This document shows positions 26,856 through 36,381 of a stretch of 64,000 bases of DNA, piece after piece. Positions within the stretch are counted from its first letter, which is position 1. Every line of letters starts with the position of its first letter. The position numbers were made by a program, and so were the translations under genes. This DNA is from Desulfobacteraceae bacterium (GTDB taxonomy: Bacteria > Desulfobacterota > Desulfobacteria > Desulfobacterales > Desulfobacteraceae), in the NCBI GenBank assembly GCA_024225635.1, contig JAAEMK010001005.1:21833-85832 (forward strand), read 5' to 3'. The notes under the pieces were generated by a model. It did not search any database. It had not been told where the DNA came from and saw only the letters and a program-made list of their open reading frames with translations.

Positions 26856-28004
26856 ATGGACGAACTGAGAAAATTTGTCGCCCCGGAATTTATCTTCGGC
26901 CCGGGCGCCCTTGATTCCACCGGCTCCTATGCAAGGCAGTTTGCCGCCGACAAAGCGCTGGTGGTGACGGACGAGGGGGTCCTGGGCGCCGGCTGGGCCC
27001 AAAAGGTTGCGGCGTCCCTGGAGAAAGAGGGGCTTGCCACGGAGATCTATAGCAATATTTCCCCCAACCCCAGGGATCATGAGGTGATGGAAGGGGCGGA
27101 AACCTTCCTGAAAACCGGGTGCGATCTCATCGTTGCCGTGGGCGGCGGCAGTCCCATCGACTGCGCAAAGGGAATCGGAATCGTCAGCTCCAACGAACAG
27201 CATATCCTGGAATTTGAAGGGATTGACCGGGTGCCGGTGCCGGGGCCGCCCCTGATATGCGTACCCACCACAGCGGGATCATCAGCTGACATCTCCCAAT
27301 TTTCCATCATCTGCGACTCCAGCCGAATGGTCAAGATCGCCATCATCAGCAAATCCCTGGTCCCGGACCTCTCCCTCATAGATCCCGCGACCACCACGAC
27401 CCTGCCCAAAAATCTGACAGCCGAAACCGGCATGGACGCCCTGGTCCACGCAATTGAAGCCTATGTTTCCAATGCAAGCTCTCCCATCACCGACATCAAT
27501 GCGATCAAAGCGGTCTCCCTGATCCGGGAGCACCTGCCCCAGGCCCTGAACCACCCACTGGACATGGATCACCGCTACAATATGATGCTGGCAAGCCTCC
27601 TTGCGGGACTCGCCTTTTCAAACGCGAGCCTCGGCCTTGTCCATGCCATGGCCCACAGCCTTGGAGGACGGTTCGACCTCTCCCACGGAGAGAGCAACGC
27701 CATCCTGCTTGCACCGGTGGTGGACTTCAATTTCCATCACGCCCGGGAAAAATACAGCGACCTGGCCCTGGCCATGGGCCTTGAACCGTTCCGGAACCCG
27801 GAGGAGACCCGGCAGGGGCTTTTAGAGACCCTGGCCGATTTCGGGAAGGGGCTGGGCATCACGACCCGGCTGTCCCACCTGGGCATTTCAAAGAAGGAGC
27901 TTCCCGCCCTTGCGGGCTTTGCCATGACAGACCCCTGTATTGTCACCAATCCGGTGATGCCGACACAGAAAGAGGTCGAGGAGATCTATGCCAAAACAAT
28001 TTAA
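26856..28004 (+). CDS. ercA: Iron-containing alcohol dehydrogenase, ErcA-like
   Basis: 382 residues, full length for group III Fe-dependent dehydrogenases. NAD-binding VAVGGGSPIDCAKGIGI near residue 92, and metal ligands in GMDALVHAIEAYVS (Asp, His) and GLVHAMAHSLGGRFDLSHGE (His, His). The wording FVAPEFIFGPGA, ILEFEGIDRVPVPGPPLICV and PTTAGSSADISQFSII fits the ErcA subgroup, first linked to regulation of ethanol oxidation in Pseudomonas, where it sits among sensor kinases. Here too it overlaps a hybrid kinase gene by 17 bases. It may work as an enzyme or as a metabolic input to the kinase. AGGAG precedes the start. Confidence 0.85.
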   Translation: MDELRKFVAPEFIFGPGALDSTGSYARQFAADKALVVTDEGVLGAGWAQKVAASLEKEGLATEIYSNISPNPRDHEVMEGAETFLKTGCDLIVAVGGGSPIDCAKGIGIVSSNEQHILEFEGIDRVPVPGPPLICVPTTAGSSADISQFSIICDSSRMVKIAIISKSLVPDLSLIDPATTTTLPKNLTAETGMDALVHAIEAYVSNASSPITDINAIKAVSLIREHLPQALNHPLDMDHRYNMMLASLLAGLAFSNASLGLVHAMAHSLGGRFDLSHGESNAILLAPVVDFNFHHAREKYSDLALAMGLEPFRNPEETRQGLLETLADFGKGLGITTRLSHLGISKKELPALAGFAMTDPCIVTNPVMPTQKEVEEIYAKTI

Positions 28005-29667
28005 GGACCCAACGGACCGGAACGAGCTGAGGAACCGCATCGTCGGCCTTGGCAAAAGCTCCCTGCGAAAGAGCTACTACCCCCAGCTCCAGAAGCAGAT
28101 CAAGAAGCTGAAACTCGCAAAGGAGCGGGCCGAGGAAAACGAGAAGAAATTCAGCCTGATATTCAACAGCACCAGCGACGGCATCATCCTTGTCGATCCC
28201 GGCACCGGCGCTATTTTTCTCTCCAACGCCACCGCCCGGGAGATGTTCGGCTACCAGGCGGAAGAGATGAACCGGCTGACCCTTGACTCTCTGGCCGGCC
28301 CCGGGGAAACAGATCCTGTCATGGCAAGGCTCATTCTGGGAAACGGCACGGACAGGTCCACCCTCAGAAGCATCTCCATGGAACAAAAAGACAAAAGCGC
28401 CATGGTGTGCGACATCAACGCCTCCTTGGTGGAGATCGAGGGCAAGACCTTCATCCTGGCCCTGATCCGGGACATCACAGAGCTTGCGACCATGGAAAAA
28501 GAGAAAGAGGAGATCAAGGCCCAGCTTGCCCACTCCCGCAAGATGGAGGCCATGGGCACCCTGGCCGGCGGGATCGCCCACGACTTCAACAACATCCTGT
28601 CCGGCATTTTCGGCTATTCCCAGCTGGCAAAGTCCCACATCTCAACCCCTGAAAAAGCCCGACAGGATATCGACCAGATTCTGAAAGGCGCTAAAAAAGC
28701 CGCCGACCTGATCCAGCAGATACTGACCTTCAGCCGGAAATCCAGCCACCACAAACAGGTCCTGCCGATTTTCAAGGTGGTGAAAGATGCGTTGAAGCTC
28801 TTGAGGTCAAGCCTTCCCGCCACCATTGAAATACGGGAGGAGATCCGCTCCGAGGCCCTTGCCTTGGCGGATCCCACAAACATCCACCAGGTGGTGATCA
28901 ACCTGTGCACCAACGCCCACCATGCCATGGCCGACACCGGCGGCACCGTGACCGTGAAACTTGCTGAAACATCAATTGCAGGGGACCAACCGGCCATTGC
29001 CCCCCTGTCACCCGGCGCCTATCTGGAACTGACGGTTTCGGATACCGGTCACGGCATGGATCCCCAAACCCTGGACAGGATCTTCGAACCCTATTTCACC
29101 ACCAAAAGAACGGGCCGGGGAACAGGGCTGGGCCTGGCCCTGGTTCACAGCATTGTTGAGGATCACCAGGGGCACATCCTTGTGAAAAGCGAACCCGGAC
29201 AGGGCACAAGCTTCCATGTGTTTCTTCCGGTTACCGATAAAGCCGGAACCGCCCCTGAAAAGGACCGGGAGGAGGAGAGCGTGCCCAAGGGAACGGAACG
29301 GCTCTTGATCGTGGATGATGAGGCAAGCCTTGCCAGCATCGCCCAGACCTTTTTCAGGGAGCAGGGCTATCATGTCTCCACGGCCGACAACGGCGTTCAG
29401 GCACTTGAGCGGTTCAAGTCCGATCCCCATGGATTCGATCTCGTCATCACGGACATGACCATGCCGGAGATGACCGGGGACCTGCTTGCAACGGAGCTGC
29501 TCAAGATCCGGCCGGGGCTTCCCATCATCCTCTGCACGGGATACTCGGACAAAATTTCCAAAGACAGGACCCGCGCCCTCGGCATCAGGCGGTATGTTGA
29601 AAAACCCCTGAAGATGAACGAGCTTGGGAAAACGGTGCGGGAGCTTCTGGACCGTGGCGAAACGTAA
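27988..29667 (+). CDS. PAS hybrid histidine kinase with C-terminal receiver
   Basis: 559 residues, no membrane segment. A basic coiled N-terminus (residues 1-50), PAS (about 50-165), HisKA with the phosphoacceptor in LAGGIAHDFNNILSG near residue 197, HATPase_c (G1 VSDTGHGM, G2 GRGTGLGLALVHS), then a receiver (about 430-555) with LLIVDDEA and the acceptor Asp in LVITDMTMPEM. Start ATG overlaps the ErcA-like gene and has GAGGAGA in front of it. The tight link suggests it reports on alcohol metabolism, as ErcS-type kinases do; the output partner is unknown. Confidence 0.9.
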   Translation: MPKQFKDPTDRNELRNRIVGLGKSSLRKSYYPQLQKQIKKLKLAKERAEENEKKFSLIFNSTSDGIILVDPGTGAIFLSNATAREMFGYQAEEMNRLTLDSLAGPGETDPVMARLILGNGTDRSTLRSISMEQKDKSAMVCDINASLVEIEGKTFILALIRDITELATMEKEKEEIKAQLAHSRKMEAMGTLAGGIAHDFNNILSGIFGYSQLAKSHISTPEKARQDIDQILKGAKKAADLIQQILTFSRKSSHHKQVLPIFKVVKDALKLLRSSLPATIEIREEIRSEALALADPTNIHQVVINLCTNAHHAMADTGGTVTVKLAETSIAGDQPAIAPLSPGAYLELTVSDTGHGMDPQTLDRIFEPYFTTKRTGRGTGLGLALVHSIVEDHQGHILVKSEPGQGTSFHVFLPVTDKAGTAPEKDREEESVPKGTERLLIVDDEASLASIAQTFFREQGYHVSTADNGVQALERFKSDPHGFDLVITDMTMPEMTGDLLATELLKIRPGLPIILCTGYSDKISKDRTRALGIRRYVEKPLKMNELGKTVRELLDRGET

Positions 29668-29713
29668 ACGGTCCGGTATTGTTAACATATAAATCAAGAA
29701 GAAGACGTTTTTT

Positions 29714-30259
29714 ATGAAGTTGATGTTTATAGCTGATATTCACGGGGACCGCCAGTGCCTTGCCCAGGCCCTGGAGATGTTCCAAACGGAAGAGGCGGAT
29801 TACCTGCTCGTGCTTGGGGATGCCCTCTACCATGGTCCCAGAAACCCCATTCCCGGGGGGTACGATCCCAAGGCCGCCTGCGAACTATTGAACCGGTTCC
29901 GGGATAAAATCATTGCGGTTCGGGGCAACTGCGACAGTGAGGTGGACCAGATGGTGCTCACCTATCCCATGATGGGGGATTACGCGATGGTGCTGGACCA
30001 GGGCCGGCGGTTCTTCCTGACCCACGGGCACCGCTACCCGGTGGCCCAGGCAAGCCTTGGCCCCGGCGATGTTTACGCTTACGGCCATATCCATTATCCC
30101 GTGTGCGAACAGAACGATGAGGGCGTTTTTGTCTTCAATCCGGGCTCGATCTCCATGCCCAAGAACCAAAGTGTCAGGTCCTACGGCATCTACGGGAACA
30201 GCACCTTATCGGTAAAAGACCTCGAGGGGCGGACACTGCTTAGTCTCGGCCTGGAGTAG
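29714..30259 (+). CDS. yfcE: Phosphodiesterase, YfcE/MJ0936 family
   Basis: 181 residues, normal for the family. Metal-binding motifs of calcineurin-like phosphoesterases: MFIADIHGD (D-x-H), LVLGDALYHG (GD), VRGNCDSEVD (GNCD), FFLTHGHRYP (THGH) and AYGHIHYPV (GHTH-like). YfcE cleaves artificial phosphodiesters; the natural substrate is unclear. It starts 46 nt after the kinase stop and may share its transcript. Confidence 0.92.
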   Translation: MKLMFIADIHGDRQCLAQALEMFQTEEADYLLVLGDALYHGPRNPIPGGYDPKAACELLNRFRDKIIAVRGNCDSEVDQMVLTYPMMGDYAMVLDQGRRFFLTHGHRYPVAQASLGPGDVYAYGHIHYPVCEQNDEGVFVFNPGSISMPKNQSVRSYGIYGNSTLSVKDLEGRTLLSLGLE

Positions 30260-30318
30260 CCGTTCCCGTCCCCGGGTCCCCTGTTTGATTCCATCCTGAG
30301 AAAAGGAGGAATTTAAAA

Positions 30319-32442
30319 ATGCATGATGTGACCTTTGCCCTTGCCGTTTTGCTGGTGGCAGGTTTCCTGACCGCAAAGCTGGGGCAATTTTTCAGACTGC
30401 CTTCGGTTACCGGGTATATCCTGGCCGGGCTGATACTGGGCCCCTCGGGGGTTGGCCTGATCACCAAGGATGTGATGGGGACAAAGCTTGAGCATTTCAC
30501 CCAGATCGCCCTGATGCTGATCGCCTTTGGCATTGGCGAGCACCTGGAATTGAAGCGGTTGAAATACATGATCAAGAGTATCGGACTGATCGGGCTCTGT
30601 GAGACCTCGGGTGCTTTTCTGCTGGTGTTTACCGGGACCTTTTTCGTATCCCGGGCCACATACCATGGAGATCCGGTATGGACCATCGGCAACCTCTTTG
30701 TCCTGGCGCTGCTCCTGGGCGCGGTATCCGTCGCCACAGCCCCGGCCGCCACCCTCCATGTGATGCGGGAACTCAAAGCCAGGGGGCCGCTCACCTCCAC
30801 CCTGATGGCGGTGGTGGCGGTGGACGACGCCCTGGCAATCATGTTTTTCGGGGTGGCCATCAGTTTTGCCCACCATGTGCTGGGGGGAACAGGGTCCATT
30901 CTCCTGGCGGTGGGCGAGAGCCTTGGCGAGATCTTCCTGTCCCTGTCAGCCGGCGTGATCACGGGCTTTATCCTTGATTTGACGGTAAAAAGCCTGAGAC
31001 ACAGGGGAGAGATGCTTACTTTAGGTCTTGCCATGCTGCTGGTCTGCGGGGAGACGGCCCGGCTGTTTCATTTTTCCCCCTTGCTTGCAGGCATGGCAGC
31101 GGGGTTTGTCATCATCAACCGCGGCCGCCGGGATGTGCGTGTGTTCAATGTTCTCCACGCTTTTGAACCGCCGATCCTGGTCCTCTTCTTTACCCTGGCA
31201 GGGGCCCATCTGCACTTTATTTCACTGGCTGTGGCCGGATGGATCGGGATCACCTATTTCCTGCTCAGGGGCCTTGGGAAAATCGCGGGGGCCTATACGG
31301 GCTCCCGCCTTGCGGCAACCCCGGTCACGGTTCGCAGATTTCTGGGCGTTGCGCTGATTCCCCAGGCGGGTGTGGCCATCGGCCTGATTTTTCTCATACA
31401 GAGCGACCCCAGGCTCGCCCTGTTTTCAGATGTGATCACCCCGGTTGTTCTGGCAGGGGTGGTGCTCTCGGAACTGATCGGGCCCCTGTGCGCCAAGTTT
31501 GCGGTGGAACGGGCCGGAGAGGTTACCGTGGGCGGCAGGAAATACCCGGAGATCCCCCCAAATCACCGTTTTGACGTGCGCATCAGCAAGCCCGACATCG
31601 TAACCCTGGTTCCCTGGGCGTGGGAGCGGCTGCCCCCTCCTGTAAACGCCAACGGCACCGTGGTCATTGCCGGCTCCCATATAAAAACCGTTTCAGCATT
31701 GTCAAGGATCGCGGCCCTGATCGCCAATTACCACCAGGCACGCCCCCTGGCCGTGCGGGTGGTATCGGAACAGTCAAAAAGAACGGCCAGGGAACAGCGG
31801 CACATACAGGAAACCCTGTTTAAAGCTGCGGAAAGAGAGATCCGGGGACTGGGCACCCGGCTCGACTTTGAAGTGGTCCGGGCAAAAACAGTCCCCGACG
31901 GCATCGTAGAGAGTGCGCGCAAAAACAGATCCTTTGGGATCGTTGTGGGACACCCCCAGCGAAAAGTCAATGAATACCACAGGGTTGTCGAAAACGTCGC
32001 CAACGAATCCGGATGCCCCGTCATTGTGGCAAGGTTTGTCGGCGAACTCCACACGGAACGCATCCTTGTTCCCATCATCGACCATGAAGACCTGGCCGCC
32101 ATTGAAAGCGTTCTGTGCTCACTGGCCGCCATCGGCCAGCACAATATCCTGCTCCTCCGCCTGGTGCCCTCGGGTTCGTATAGGGAGGCCCTTGCCTCTG
32201 AAAAAAAAGAACTTGAAAGATGGACGGAAGAAGCGGATCTGGCGTGTGGAATCAACTTCAAAGTCAAGTCATCCGAGACCCTGCTCGAATCCATCATCAA
32301 GGAGTCCGACAACCACGACCTGCTGGTCATGGCCGCGGAAGAATCCCGGGGCCTGCCCCGGCTCTTTTTTGGTTCCCTGAGCGAGGATGTGGCCCGGAAC
32401 TGCAGCAAATCCATGCTGGTGGTATACAGTCCCAAACCCTGA
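30319..32442 (+). CDS. Cation:proton antiporter (CPA2) with universal-stress tail
   Basis: 707 residues. Residues 1 to about 395 form a CPA2-type Na+/H+ exchanger membrane domain (RLPSVTGYILAGLILGPSG at about 25, AVVAVDDALAIMFFGVAIS with the paired acidic residues near 160, and RRFLGVALIPQAGVAIGLIF late). A cytoplasmic part from about 440 holds two weak universal-stress-protein-like repeats (VVIAGSHIKTVSALSRIAAL and RILVPIIDHEDLAAIESVL, ending GSLSEDVARNCSKSMLVVY). The tail may sense nucleotide or stress and gate transport. AGGAGG lies about 10 bases before the start. Confidence 0.85.
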   Translation: MHDVTFALAVLLVAGFLTAKLGQFFRLPSVTGYILAGLILGPSGVGLITKDVMGTKLEHFTQIALMLIAFGIGEHLELKRLKYMIKSIGLIGLCETSGAFLLVFTGTFFVSRATYHGDPVWTIGNLFVLALLLGAVSVATAPAATLHVMRELKARGPLTSTLMAVVAVDDALAIMFFGVAISFAHHVLGGTGSILLAVGESLGEIFLSLSAGVITGFILDLTVKSLRHRGEMLTLGLAMLLVCGETARLFHFSPLLAGMAAGFVIINRGRRDVRVFNVLHAFEPPILVLFFTLAGAHLHFISLAVAGWIGITYFLLRGLGKIAGAYTGSRLAATPVTVRRFLGVALIPQAGVAIGLIFLIQSDPRLALFSDVITPVVLAGVVLSELIGPLCAKFAVERAGEVTVGGRKYPEIPPNHRFDVRISKPDIVTLVPWAWERLPPPVNANGTVVIAGSHIKTVSALSRIAALIANYHQARPLAVRVVSEQSKRTAREQRHIQETLFKAAEREIRGLGTRLDFEVVRAKTVPDGIVESARKNRSFGIVVGHPQRKVNEYHRVVENVANESGCPVIVARFVGELHTERILVPIIDHEDLAAIESVLCSLAAIGQHNILLLRLVPSGSYREALASEKKELERWTEEADLACGINFKVKSSETLLESIIKESDNHDLLVMAAEESRGLPRLFFGSLSEDVARNCSKSMLVVYSPKP

Positions 32443-32444
32443 CG

Positions 32445-32640
32445 CTACTTGTAGGCAGAGGCGTCAATCTCGTATTTCTTGATCTTATAATGGATGGCCC
32501 GCCTGCTGATCTCCAGGAGTTCAACGGCTCGCTTCTGACCCCCCGGCTCTTTTTCAGGGCCCGGATGATGGTCTCTTTTTCACTCTCCTTGATGGAGAGG
32601 GGCGTGGGGGTTGGCACGGGCCTGTTTGAGATTGACACCC
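32445..32640 (-). pseudogene. Frameshifted relic of an NtrC-type Fis DNA-binding domain
   Basis: On the minus strand one frame reads LSIKESEKETIIRALKKSRG and a second, shifted by one base, continues GQKRAVELLEISRRAIHYKI and ends KKYEIDASAYK-stop. Joined, this is a standard Fis-type helix-turn-helix as found at the end of sigma-54 activators. The shift falls in a run of six G; one more G would restore the frame. No AAA+ domain precedes it: the upstream DNA is taken by the start of the next gene, so this is a decayed fragment, not merely a sequencing slip. Confidence 0.75.
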
Positions 32641-32757
32641 GGCAGAGCGCTTGCTATACAATCAGGATGTGATTGATCGCGTGTTATGATAAGTAAAACC
32701 CTTTTTCCAGGAGTCATCGCTTCGAAAATCGGCAAGCGAAGAAAAGAGCGGCATCCC

Positions 32758-35700
32758 ATGAAATGCAAAGCTATCCCAAAGATGCGCCTGGGATCAATAG
32801 TCTGCTGTGCCATCCTCGGGATTTTTTGCCTGTGTCCCCGGGGCACATGGGCAGATCCGCCGGGAAAGACACCCCCGGCGGATAACACCGAAAAAAGAAT
32901 CTCCCTGACCCCTGGGGAAAAGGAGTTCATCGCCCTTCATCAGCCCCTGGTCTTCAGCGAGGTCAACTGGAAGCCCCTTTCCATTGTGGATAATCCCAAA
33001 GGTTTTGACGGCATCATCGCCGATTATTTGAATATCATCACCCACCGCAGCGGGATGAAGTTTTCATTTCGATACAGCGCCACCTGGGCCCACGTTCTCA
33101 AGAAATACGTGGATGAAGAGATCGATGTGGTCCCGGCCCTGGGGGTGGAGGATATCGTGGGCCGGGAAATCCTCCTGTCGGAGCCGTTTATCACCTTTCC
33201 CCTGGTGATCGTCACCCGGCAGGATATCCAGTTCATCCAGGACACCTCCCGGTTGAACGGAAAAAAGGTGGCCGTGGGCAAGGGTTATACCAGCTACCAT
33301 TTCCTCACCAACAATTACCCGAAGATCACCACCGTGCAGACCGACGATGTGCCAACGGCCCTGATCAAGGTTTCAAACGGGGAGGTGTTCGCCTTTGTGG
33401 GCCACATGGCCGTGGCAATTGAAAATCTCCAGAAACTGGGCATGATAAACCTGAAGATCGCCGGCGCCACCGAATTCCAGTTTGCCCACCGGATCGGCAT
33501 TGATCCCAAGTATCCTTTTGCTCTCTCCATCATCAACAAGGTGCTGGCCTCCATGGACGAGCAGGAGCACCGGGCCATCTACAGCAAATGGCTGGACGTC
33601 CACTATGATAAGGGGGTCGACTACCCATGGCTGTGGAAGGTCCTGGCCGGGTTTATCCTGATCGCCGGGGTGATCCTTTTCTGGAACCGGAAACTTACAC
33701 TAATCAACCGGGACCTGGGCCGTGAAATCAAAGAACGCCGCCAGGTGGAAGCCGCCCTGCGCCAAAGCCAGAAGAGGTTCAAGGACCTGGCCGACCTCCT
33801 GCCCCAGATGATCTATGAGGCCGACCTTAAGGGGACCATCACCTATGCCAATGAATTCGGGTTAAAAATGGCCGGGCATACAAAGAAAGACCTGGGCACC
33901 CGGAATATCATGGATTTTCTCTCCCCGGAAGATCAGTCCAGGGCCAGTAAGGATTTTGCCCGGATTATAGCTGAAAAGAAACAGATGCACGGGGAATACG
34001 ATTTTTATGCCGTCAACGGCGAGAAAATACCGGTGATCAGCTATTCCACCCCCATCTATCAAAACGGAAAAGTGACCGGGACCCGGGGCATCATCATCGA
34101 CATCCGGGAACGAAAAGCGGTGGAAGAGGCGACCTGGGCCGCCAACCAGGCCAAAAGCAATTTCCTGGCCCGAATGAGCCATGAGATCCGCACGCCCATG
34201 AACGCCGTGATCGGCATGGCCCACCTGGCCCTGCGCACCGATCTCACGCCCAAGCAGACGGATTATATCAAAAAAATCAAATCCTCGGCCGATACCCTCC
34301 TGGGCATCATCAACGATATCCTCGATTTCTCCAAGGTGGAAGCGGGCAAGCTCACCCTGGAATCCATTGAATTCAATCTGGATGAAGTGTTTGATTCCAT
34401 GGCCAACATGATCGCTTTCAAGGCGGAGAAAAAAGGCCTGGAGCTGGTGTTCTCCGCCGCCCCGGATGTTCCCCGAAACCTTATGGGCGATCCCCTGCGC
34501 CTGGGCCAGGTATTGATCAACCTGGCGGGCAATGCGGTGAAATTCACCGAACAGGGGGAGATCATCATCGATGTCAAGGTCCGGGCAAAAACCCGGACGG
34601 ATGTGACCCTCTCTTTTTCCGTGACCGATACGGGTATCGGTCTTTCGGAGGAACAGATCAATTCCCTGTTCCAGCCCTTTACCCAGGCCGATGAATCCAC
34701 CACCCGGAAATTCGGGGGCACAGGGCTTGGACTTTCCATCTCCAGGCACCTTGTGGAAATCATGGGCGGCGCCATCCGGATCAATAGCCGGCCCGGACAG
34801 GGCAGCTCGTTCACGTTCACGGCCGATTTCGGACTGGGCACCAGAGAAGCGCTCCCCATTCCGCTTCCGGCAGCCGATCTCATGGGAATCAAGGTGCTGG
34901 TGGTGGACGATAACGACGCGGCCCGGGAGGTGCTCTGCACCATGCTCGAGTCCCTCTCCTTTGATGTGGCAGCCGTGGCTTCGGGTGAAACCGCCCTTGA
35001 ACGCATTGCCGAAGCCGCCGCCAACGGCACCTGTTTTGACCTGATGGTGCTGGACTGGAAGATGCCCGGGATTGACGGCATTGAGACCCTGCGCAGGCTC
35101 AAGCACCAACAGGATACCCCGCAGAAAACCGCCATCCTCATGGTGACCGCCTATGACCAGGAGGAAGTGAAAAGCGATGCCATAGAATACGGCATTGACG
35201 GCTTCATCACCAAACCGGTGAACCAGTCCCTGCTGTTCGACGCCATCACCATGATTTTCAACCGGGAAACCTGGGAGAGAAGGGAAAAACGGCAAAATTA
35301 CGTTCCCCGCCAGCAACAACTGACCGCCATTGCCGGTGCCGTGGTGCTGGTGGTGGAGGACAACGCCATCAACCGGCAGGTAACACGGGAATTTCTGGCC
35401 CAGGCCGGGCTCCGGGTGGATACGGCGGAAAACGGGCTCCAGGCCATTGCCGCCGTGGCTGAAAAAGAGTATGACCTGGTACTCATGGACATCCAGATGC
35501 CGGAGCTTGACGGCCTGGAAGCAACCCGGAGAATCCGAAGCCTGCCGGAATATGCCCGCCTGCCCATTGTTGCCATGACCGCCCATGCCATTGCCGGAGA
35601 CCGGGAAAAAAGCATGGACGCCGGCATGAATGACCATGTGACCAAACCCATTGAGCCGGATGAACTGATGGCCGCCCTATTACGATGGATCAAACCTGGA

Positions 35701-36381
35701 CACAGGTTTCCGCCGGCCGCCCATGAACAAAGGGATCACATTGAAGAAACCCTGCCCCCCCTCACCGCCATCGATGTTCCCCGGGGCGTCAAAAAAGTCG
35801 GGGGGAACAAACAGCTGTACAAAAAGCTGCTGATCGACTTTTACAATGACTATTGCGAGACCGGGGAGGAGATGGAAAAAGCCCTGGCCCGGGGAGACCA
35901 CGCCAGCGTCTTAAGACAAGCCCATACCATCAGGGGGGTGGCCGGCAACATCGGCGCGGCCCTTCTCTCCACTGCGGCGGCAGATGTAGAACGTCCGCTC
36001 CAGGCAGCGGCAAAAGATCCTGAAACTGCAAAAACGGCATTCCCGGCTTTTTCCCGGGCCCTCCATGGGGTGCTGGCGGAGCTTCGTCCCCTGGCCCAGG
36101 CTGGTGAGCCTCCCCTGCCCGGGGCTGCCAAACCCTTCTCCCTCACCCATGCCGGAGAACTCATGGAGCAGTTGGCCCTTTTCCTGGAAGAAGGCAATTG
36201 TGAGGCCGAGGACCTGATTCCCCGGATACGAGTGACCCTGACCCTGGCGGAAACCGCCGACACGGTCGCGGCCATGATCGAGCAGATCGAGCAGCTCGAT
36301 TTTGACCCGGCCCTGAAGACCCTGGGAACACTTAAAGAAACCTTGGGCCTGCAATCATCACAGGACAAAGAACATGACTGA
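32758..36381 (+). CDS. Hybrid histidine kinase: binding-protein sensor, PAS, two receivers, HPt
   Basis: 1207 residues from ATG 32758, where a signal/anchor begins (MKCKAIPKMRLGSIVCC); ATG 32686 would add 24 residues. Order: periplasmic SBP_bac_3-type domain (about 50-285; KRISLTPGEKEFIALHQPL opening), a transmembrane helix (WLWKVLAGFILIAGVIL), PAS, HisKA with [16 protein letters not shown] near 475, HATPase_c, receiver 1 (VLVVDDNDAA, acceptor in VLDWKMPG near 763), receiver 2 ([23 protein letters not shown] near 907), and HPt with QAHTIRGVAGNIG near 1053. A complete phosphorelay in one chain, EvgS/BarA-like. The next gene, a REC-GGDEF protein, overlaps it by 8 bases and is the likely recipient. 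Confidence 0.9.
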   Translation: MKCKAIPKMRLGSIVCCAILGIFCLCPRGTWADPPGKTPPADNTEKRISLTPGEKEFIALHQPLVFSEVNWKPLSIVDNPKGFDGIIADYLNIITHRSGMKFSFRYSATWAHVLKKYVDEEIDVVPALGVEDIVGREILLSEPFITFPLVIVTRQDIQFIQDTSRLNGKKVAVGKGYTSYHFLTNNYPKITTVQTDDVPTALIKVSNGEVFAFVGHMAVAIENLQKLGMINLKIAGATEFQFAHRIGIDPKYPFALSIINKVLASMDEQEHRAIYSKWLDVHYDKGVDYPWLWKVLAGFILIAGVILFWNRKLTLINRDLGREIKERRQVEAALRQSQKRFKDLADLLPQMIYEADLKGTITYANEFGLKMAGHTKKDLGTRNIMDFLSPEDQSRASKDFARIIAEKKQMHGEYDFYAVNGEKIPVISYSTPIYQNGKVTGTRGIIIDIRERKAVEEATWAANQAKSNFLARMSHEIRTPMNAVIGMAHLALRTDLTPKQTDYIKKIKSSADTLLGIINDILDFSKVEAGKLTLESIEFNLDEVFDSMANMIAFKAEKKGLELVFSAAPDVPRNLMGDPLRLGQVLINLAGNAVKFTEQGEIIIDVKVRAKTRTDVTLSFSVTDTGIGLSEEQINSLFQPFTQADESTTRKFGGTGLGLSISRHLVEIMGGAIRINSRPGQGSSFTFTADFGLGTREALPIPLPAADLMGIKVLVVDDNDAAREVLCTMLESLSFDVAAVASGETALERIAEAAANGTCFDLMVLDWKMPGIDGIETLRRLKHQQDTPQKTAILMVTAYDQEEVKSDAIEYGIDGFITKPVNQSLLFDAITMIFNRETWERREKRQNYVPRQQQLTAIAGAVVLVVEDNAINRQVTREFLAQAGLRVDTAENGLQAIAAVAEKEYDLVLMDIQMPELDGLEATRRIRSLPEYARLPIVAMTAHAIAGDREKSMDAGMNDHVTKPIEPDELMAALLRWIKPGHRFPPAAHEQRDHIEETLPPLTAIDVPRGVKKVGGNKQLYKKLLIDFYNDYCETGEEMEKALARGDHASVLRQAHTIRGVAGNIGAALLSTAAADVERPLQAAAKDPETAKTAFPAFSRALHGVLAELRPLAQAGEPPLPGAAKPFSLTHAGELMEQLALFLEEGNCEAEDLIPRIRVTLTLAETADTVAAMIEQIEQLDFDPALKTLGTLKETLGLQSSQDKEHD

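Noticed and set aside
33862-35637. Long minus-strand frame of 591 codons inside the hybrid kinase gene
   Set aside because: It lies wholly antisense to a clear kinase with HisKA, HATPase and receivers; the translation is low-complexity and domain-free. It is a codon-bias shadow.
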